A stretch of DNA of 64,000 nucleotides, from positions 310,013 through 374,012 of the forward strand of contig NZ_LT703005.1 of the NCBI RefSeq assembly GCF_900149695.1, given 5' to 3'. This stretch comes from Anderseniella sp. Alg231-50. Lineage in GTDB: Bacteria; Pseudomonadota; Alphaproteobacteria; Rhizobiales; Aestuariivirgaceae. This document shows positions 59,564 through 64,000 of the stretch, in pieces. The position numbers were made by a program, and so were the translations under genes. Numbering within the stretch: the first letter of the stretch is position 1; each line of letters opens with the position of its first letter. The notes below the pieces were generated by a model that was given only the letters and a program-made list of their open reading frames with translations, made no database searches and was not told the origin of the DNA.

Positions 59564-62267
59564 CCGTCTGATCTTCTGGTTGATGGACGAAGCGCTGATA
59601 GATGAAGCCGATGCCGACCAGGCACAGGCCCAGTCCCAGGAATGATGCGACCCTGAGCAACCCTTCAAGGTCTGACAGGTCGACCAGGAACACCTTCAAC
59701 ACTACAAGCACCAGCACCGCCAGCGATGCATAACGCAATTGCGCAACCCGTGCCGCTATCCCGGCGGCCAGCAAAGCCAGCGCGAACAGCAGCCACACGG
59801 CGGAGTAGCTGTAATTTTCCGGCGTGGACATGAAGGTTGCATCCAGATCATCCGGCGCGTGGAAGAAGCGCCGTATCTCCATCGACAGCCACACCAGTAC
59901 AAGTCCCAGGCTGGCCGGTGGCCATACGGTGCGCCACAGCGGCAGCGTGGAATGGTTTCTCAGCACGTATCCGATAAATGCGATCAACACACCCGGCAGC
60001 AGATAGGCAGGTGCCAGGGCGTTGGCCAGCGGCCAGTTGCCGACCATTTGCCGGTCAAACAGCGGGTTCAGGCCCAAAATCGGTCCGGCAACAAGAAGGC
60101 CACAGGCCAGTGCCGTCAGTATCCGCCCTGCCCACAAGTCGATAAAGCCACCGCGTATGGACCAGCGCCGCCAGCATGCTGCCGCGCTCACCAGCCAGCT
60201 TGTGATGTGCAGGCCGGCTTCCAGCAGACCGAGCCGCTCGCTGCCCAGCGAACCGGCAACCACGACCCGGATCAGGGCAGACACGAACATGGTCACGAGC
60301 GCAATTCGACCTGCCTCGAGAACCTTGGACAACAGGTCCCGGGTCTCATCCTTGCCAAACTGCAGCCAGGCCAGGTGGAACATGACCAGCGGCAGGCCGT
60401 ATCCGTAGATCACCCAGTAACGCCCCAGCCAATGGGTGTCTGAATAGTCCAGCACATGCAGGTTAAGCCCGAGGCGCGCCAGCACAACAAGCGCAATTGC
60501 GATGGCAGGCCAGCGCAGTTGCGGCAGGCTCAGGGACCGCGAAATGTAACCGGTTGCGGCCAGAAGCGCCGCCAGCGAGGCTGACAGCCAGGCATCACGC
60601 AACACGAAACTCAGGGCCATGGCGATACTGGCACACGCCGCCATGGCATAGATGCCCAGCGCCAGGCGCGGCGGCTCATCGGCCGCGACACTGCGCAGCC
60701 GCGAGCCCAGGAAGACGAATACGGCAGCAAGACCAAGGGCTGCGACGGCCCATTTCTGGCTGGGCTCCAGCGAGCGCAAGGTTGCATAGGCCGCCACCAT
60801 CAGGCCGATCGGGACCACCGAGCCGAGTGTCGCCCATACCCATGGCCGCACCGAGCGCCACAACAAGGCATGTCCCGCCAGCAGCGCAACTGCGCCGAAC
60901 ACCGCGCTGTATTGCAAGTAGGCGCCAGCCTCTGCGGACGGTTCCGGTCCCCAGGCAATCTGGCCGGGCACCAGCCAGCCGTCGATCCAGCCTTCGACAT
61001 GCAGTCTGCCGCCCCACTCGGCAAACCCCAGCAGGACGCCGAGGCCGGCAACCAGCGCCAGGAAATCGAAGCGCTGCGCCCGCATGGCGGCACCGCACGC
61101 CGCTATCGCAAACAGGCCCAACGCAATCAGGGCGCCATTGCCGTATCCGTCGCGCATCAGCACCACCAGCAACAACAGCATGGCAACTGTTCCGGCGATC
61201 GCAGCGGCCACCTGCAGCGTGTCCTTCGGCCACATCGGTGGGTGCCACAAGGCAGGTTGATCATCTTGCGACACCGCCCCGCCTGCAAACGCAAACCCGG
61301 TGCCGATCAGCACGGAGAACAGGCCAAGGGTCAGGCCGTCGCCTGTTGCGAAAAACGCGTTTGCCCACAGGACCACCCAGCAGCTTGCCAGAGCTGTCGC
61401 CGAGACGGCCAGCCACAAGGCAGGCCGCCATCTCATGACGGCGCACACTGCCGCAAACAACAGTCCGAGATAGGCGAACAATCCAGGTGCAAACGGATCC
61501 GCACTACCGATCAGAACCGGCAGCACAAACCCGCCCAGCAAACCGACAATTGCCACCAGCGGCCCCTGCACCACCGACAATGCAAATGCAACAAGAGCAG
61601 TACCGGCCAGCCCGACGAATGTAAATGTAGGCCCGATGAACCCGTAAAGCGCATTGGCTGCATATATGCTGGCAAAAACCGTAGCCAGACCGCCTGCGGT
61701 CAGTGCCTGCGGAACATAATCCGGCTTCAGGGCCGCAAACCGTTGTTGCGACGGCTTGCGTCGGAGCCATTCACCGGCAACTGCCAGCCCAACCCCGCAC
61801 ACCAGCCCCAGGACGATGCGGATACCCGGGCCAAGCAGTCCGGCGTCGGACATGTACTTGACCAGGAACAGACCGGCCAGGCCGATGGCCACGGCGCCGA
61901 TCCAGATAAACCATGTACCTGCGAGGTTTTCTTCCAGGCTGGATCGCGCGGCTTTCGCCACCGGCTCAGCAGTGGTCTGCTCGCTTTCATTCGTGTTGCC
62001 GGCAGCCATTGTGGTGGCGGCGGCAAAGTCCTCTTCCGGCGCTGCAACCGTCTCCGGTTCTTCCACGGGCACAGTGTCAGCCACGACAGTGGACGTATCC
62101 TGCACGGTCGGCTGAACCCCCGTCGTGCGCAACAGGTTGACTTCATTGCGCAGTTTGAACAACTCGCGCGATACTCTTTCGGCCTTGTTCATGGCAACAA
62201 CGGCCAGGATGATCGGTATGGCGAAGATGCCAATTACCACAAATGCAATCCAGATCAGCTCATCCAT
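59556..62267 (-). CDS. DUF2339-type large multi-pass membrane protein
   Basis: A 903-residue protein with an N-terminal helix (LIWIAFVVIGIFAIPIILAVVA), a cytoplasmic or periplasmic variable linker (about 45-125) and more than 20 hydrophobic segments thereafter, ending with two more and a polar tail. The composition matches the DUF2339 family, whose function is unknown. It follows dnaE and overlaps the small membrane protein gene at its end. Confidence 0.8.
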   Translation of the reverse strand: MDELIWIAFVVIGIFAIPIILAVVAMNKAERVSRELFKLRNEVNLLRTTGVQPTVQDTSTVVADTVPVEEPETVAAPEEDFAAATTMAAGNTNESEQTTAEPVAKAARSSLEENLAGTWFIWIGAVAIGLAGLFLVKYMSDAGLLGPGIRIVLGLVCGVGLAVAGEWLRRKPSQQRFAALKPDYVPQALTAGGLATVFASIYAANALYGFIGPTFTFVGLAGTALVAFALSVVQGPLVAIVGLLGGFVLPVLIGSADPFAPGLFAYLGLLFAAVCAVMRWRPALWLAVSATALASCWVVLWANAFFATGDGLTLGLFSVLIGTGFAFAGGAVSQDDQPALWHPPMWPKDTLQVAAAIAGTVAMLLLLVVLMRDGYGNGALIALGLFAIAACGAAMRAQRFDFLALVAGLGVLLGFAEWGGRLHVEGWIDGWLVPGQIAWGPEPSAEAGAYLQYSAVFGAVALLAGHALLWRSVRPWVWATLGSVVPIGLMVAAYATLRSLEPSQKWAVAALGLAAVFVFLGSRLRSVAADEPPRLALGIYAMAACASIAMALSFVLRDAWLSASLAALLAATGYISRSLSLPQLRWPAIAIALVVLARLGLNLHVLDYSDTHWLGRYWVIYGYGLPLVMFHLAWLQFGKDETRDLLSKVLEAGRIALVTMFVSALIRVVVAGSLGSERLGLLEAGLHITSWLVSAAACWRRWSIRGGFIDLWAGRILTALACGLLVAGPILGLNPLFDRQMVGNWPLANALAPAYLLPGVLIAFIGYVLRNHSTLPLWRTVWPPASLGLVLVWLSMEIRRFFHAPDDLDATFMSTPENYSYSAVWLLFALALLAAGIAARVAQLRYASLAVLVLVVLKVFLVDLSDLEGLLRVASFLGLGLCLVGIGFIYQRFVHQPEDQTAT

Positions 62268-62299
62268 GCTTCAGGCGCTCCAGATCCAAGTTTCAGCGG

Positions 62300-64000
62300 T
62301 CACAAATCCCGTACTTCCACAACACCCGGAACGGCTTTTATCGCCGCCTTGATTTTCGGGTTCACGGTAAACTTTTCCCCCAGCCGGAAGCGGACTTCCA
62401 GTTCATCCGGCAATTTCAGGTTCAGAACCACCGACGAGTTGCCGCCATTGGTCAATCTTGACTGAACCAGCGTCAGTGGCTTGGTGTCGTCCAGGAAAAT
62501 TTCCAGCCCCTGTTCAACCCGGTCGGCTCTTTCATCCAAGAGGTCAACGCCCTGCAGCCGCAGTTTGACATCTTCGCCTTCAACATCCGCCTCGACGCGG
62601 ACCATCAGGGGCTTGCCGGCTTCCAGCAGGTCACGGCAGGCATTCAGGGTTTCAGAGAAACAAACACATTCATACTGGCCGGTAGGATCGGAAAACCCGA
62701 TGAACGCGAACTTGTTGCCGGACTTCGCCCGGCGCTCCTGCTTGTAGGTCACAGTGCCGGTAAGACGCGCGGCAGAGGCACCACGCAATGCCTTGACGCG
62801 AAAACCTTCCCAGCTGTCAGCGCCAAGCTTTGGCAGGATCGAAAGATACTCATCCAGCGGATGGCCCGACAGGTAGAACCCGACCGCCTCGAATTCCTCT
62901 GCCAGCTGATCCATCGGCAACCATGGTTCAACCGCCTGCAACGGCAGTTCTTCAGCGCCGTGATCGCCGCCACCGCCAAAGAAGTCGTTCTGCCCGATCT
63001 CGGCTTCGGTCGAAGTGCGGTTTGCCATTGCGAGGATTGCTTCCACACCCCTGACCACCTGCGCCCGATTGGGGTTCAACTCGTCAAATCCACCGGACCT
63101 GGAAATCGATTCCAGTGCCCGCTTGTTCATCATGCGTGGATCGATGCGCCGGGCAAAATCACCGAGAGACTTGAACGGACCGCCCTCTTCCCGCACAGCA
63201 ATAATATGCTCAACCGCCTGCTCGCCGACATTTTTCAGTGCTGCCAGTGAATACTGGATGGCGCCGTCCTCAACCGTGAAGTCGATGCCTGACTTGTTGA
63301 TGCTCGGCGGGTTGATGACCACTTTCATGCGGTCAGCCTCGCGCTTGAATACCAAAAGCTTGTCCGTGTTGCCGCTGTCCAGTGACATCGAGGCGGCCAG
63401 GAATTCAACCGGATGATTGGCTTTCAGCCACGCCGTCTGATAGGCGACCACACCGTAGGCGGCAGAGTGCGCCTTGTTGAAACCGTAGCCGGCAAATTTG
63501 TTCACCAGTTCGAAAATCTGTTCCGCCTGGCCCTGATCAACGCCGTTTTCAACAGAGCCGGAGACAAAACGCGCCTTTTGCGCATCCATCTCGGCCTGGA
63601 TTTTCTTGCCCATGGCGCGGCGCAACAGGTCAGCCTCGCCCAGCGAGTACCCGGCCAGAACCTGGGCAATCTGCAGCACCTGTTCCTGGTAGATGATGAT
63701 ACCGTAGGTGTCCTCGACCACATGGGTCAGTTTTTCGTGAAGAAATTCAGGCGCTTCCTCGCCTTTCTTCGAGGCGACATATTTGGGAATGTTCTCCATC
63801 GGACCTGGGCGATACAACGCCACCAGAGCGATGATGTCCTCGATATTGCCCGGTTCCGCCTTGCGGATCAGGTCACGCATGCCGGAACTTTCAAGCTGGA
63901 ACACACCAACCGTCTCAGCCCGCTTCAGCATATCGTAGGTCGCGGTGTCGTCCAGCGGCAAGGCCGCGAAGTCCATTTCAATCCCGCGCTGGGCCAACAG
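62300..64000 (-). CDS. dnaE: DNA polymerase III alpha subunit (3'-terminal part)
   Basis: The last ~566 residues of the replicative polymerase; the gene runs off the right edge so its start is not visible. The visible part begins in the fingers (VGVFQLESSGMRDLIRKA), then GYGFNKAHSAAYGVVAYQTAWLKANHPVEF, and ends in an OB-fold with ARLTGTVTYKQERRAKSGNKFAFIGFSD and a C-terminal domain. It elongates DNA with the beta clamp. The 32-bp gap to DUF2339 suggests cotranscription. Confidence 0.97.
   Translation of the reverse strand: MLAQRGIEMDFAALPLDDTATYDMLKRAETVGVFQLESSGMRDLIRKAEPGNIEDIIALVALYRPGPMENIPKYVASKKGEEAPEFLHEKLTHVVEDTYGIIIYQEQVLQIAQVLAGYSLGEADLLRRAMGKKIQAEMDAQKARFVSGSVENGVDQGQAEQIFELVNKFAGYGFNKAHSAAYGVVAYQTAWLKANHPVEFLAASMSLDSGNTDKLLVFKREADRMKVVINPPSINKSGIDFTVEDGAIQYSLAALKNVGEQAVEHIIAVREEGGPFKSLGDFARRIDPRMMNKRALESISRSGGFDELNPNRAQVVRGVEAILAMANRTSTEAEIGQNDFFGGGGDHGAEELPLQAVEPWLPMDQLAEEFEAVGFYLSGHPLDEYLSILPKLGADSWEGFRVKALRGASAARLTGTVTYKQERRAKSGNKFAFIGFSDPTGQYECVCFSETLNACRDLLEAGKPLMVRVEADVEGEDVKLRLQGVDLLDERADRVEQGLEIFLDDTKPLTLVQSRLTNGGNSSVVLNLKLPDELEVRFRLGEKFTVNPKIKAAIKAVPGVVEVRDL

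Noticed and set aside
60870-62465. A 531-codon open frame antisense to the DUF2339 gene
   Set aside because: The Gln/Arg/His-rich product is a typical shadow of a hydrophobic protein gene on the other strand.

Overview
The window is a high-GC, densely coded chromosomal segment of an alphaproteobacterium, most likely Rhizobiales/Hyphomicrobiales-like. This rests on gene order (eno..pyrG..secG-tpiA-ppiD..trpEGDC-moaC-moeA-lexA, gltX-gltA, fabZ-bamA-rseP-dxr-cdsA-uppS-frr-pyrH-tsf-rpsB, dnaE) and on an alphaproteobacterial LexA box (GAAC-N7-GAAC) in front of lexA. No rRNA, tRNA, CRISPR array, transposase or phage module was recognised. The right edge cuts through dnaE.

Layout. 0.1-10.7 kb: enolase, a repeat block, an unrecognised acidic protein, a nitroreductase, a GNAT/flavoprotein/thioesterase/VOC/mechanosensitive-channel run, then pyrG. 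10.7-21.7 kb is accessory: an oxygen-sensing Fnr-type regulator with hemerythrin and PHA synthase (each preceded by an Fnr-like box), a small DnaB-like ATPase, two glycosyltransferases, an EamA transporter, an FkbM methyltransferase, a VOC protein, a small secreted protein and an ArsR/SRPBCC pair. 21.8-22.2 kb: a palindromic repeat element with 36-bp inverted ends. 22.2-25.5 kb: secG, tpiA, ppiD. 25.5-35.2 kb is a second accessory block: aldehyde dehydrogenase, epoxide hydrolase-like protein, MocR regulator, TRAP transporter (P-M-Q), a six-repeat Cys-rich secreted protein and an AraC regulator. 35.4-42.5 kb: trpEGDC-moaC-moeA, a tightly packed operon, then a 46-codon ORF and lexA. 42.5-48 kb: comEC, gltX, gltA. 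48-59.2 kb: the minus-strand block for envelope, isoprenoid and translation genes from rpsB to fabZ. 59.4-64 kb: a tiny membrane protein, a large DUF2339-type membrane protein and dnaE.

Main observation. Two conserved blocks lack the lipopolysaccharide genes they normally carry in related genomes. bamA is followed directly by fabZ and then convergent gltA, with no lpxD, lpxA, lpxI or lpxB. The pyrG-eno interval holds seven unrelated genes and no kdsA. bamA, rseP and fabZ are retained. The window therefore suggests, but cannot prove, that the lipid A/Kdo pathway has been lost or moved.

A second theme is a compact micro-oxic regulon. An Fnr/FnrL-type regulator has TTGA-N6-TCAA boxes ahead of its own gene, ahead of hemerythrin and (one mismatch) ahead of phaC. 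For fnr and phaC the box sits at the spacing to a possible -10 element expected of a class II Fnr promoter.
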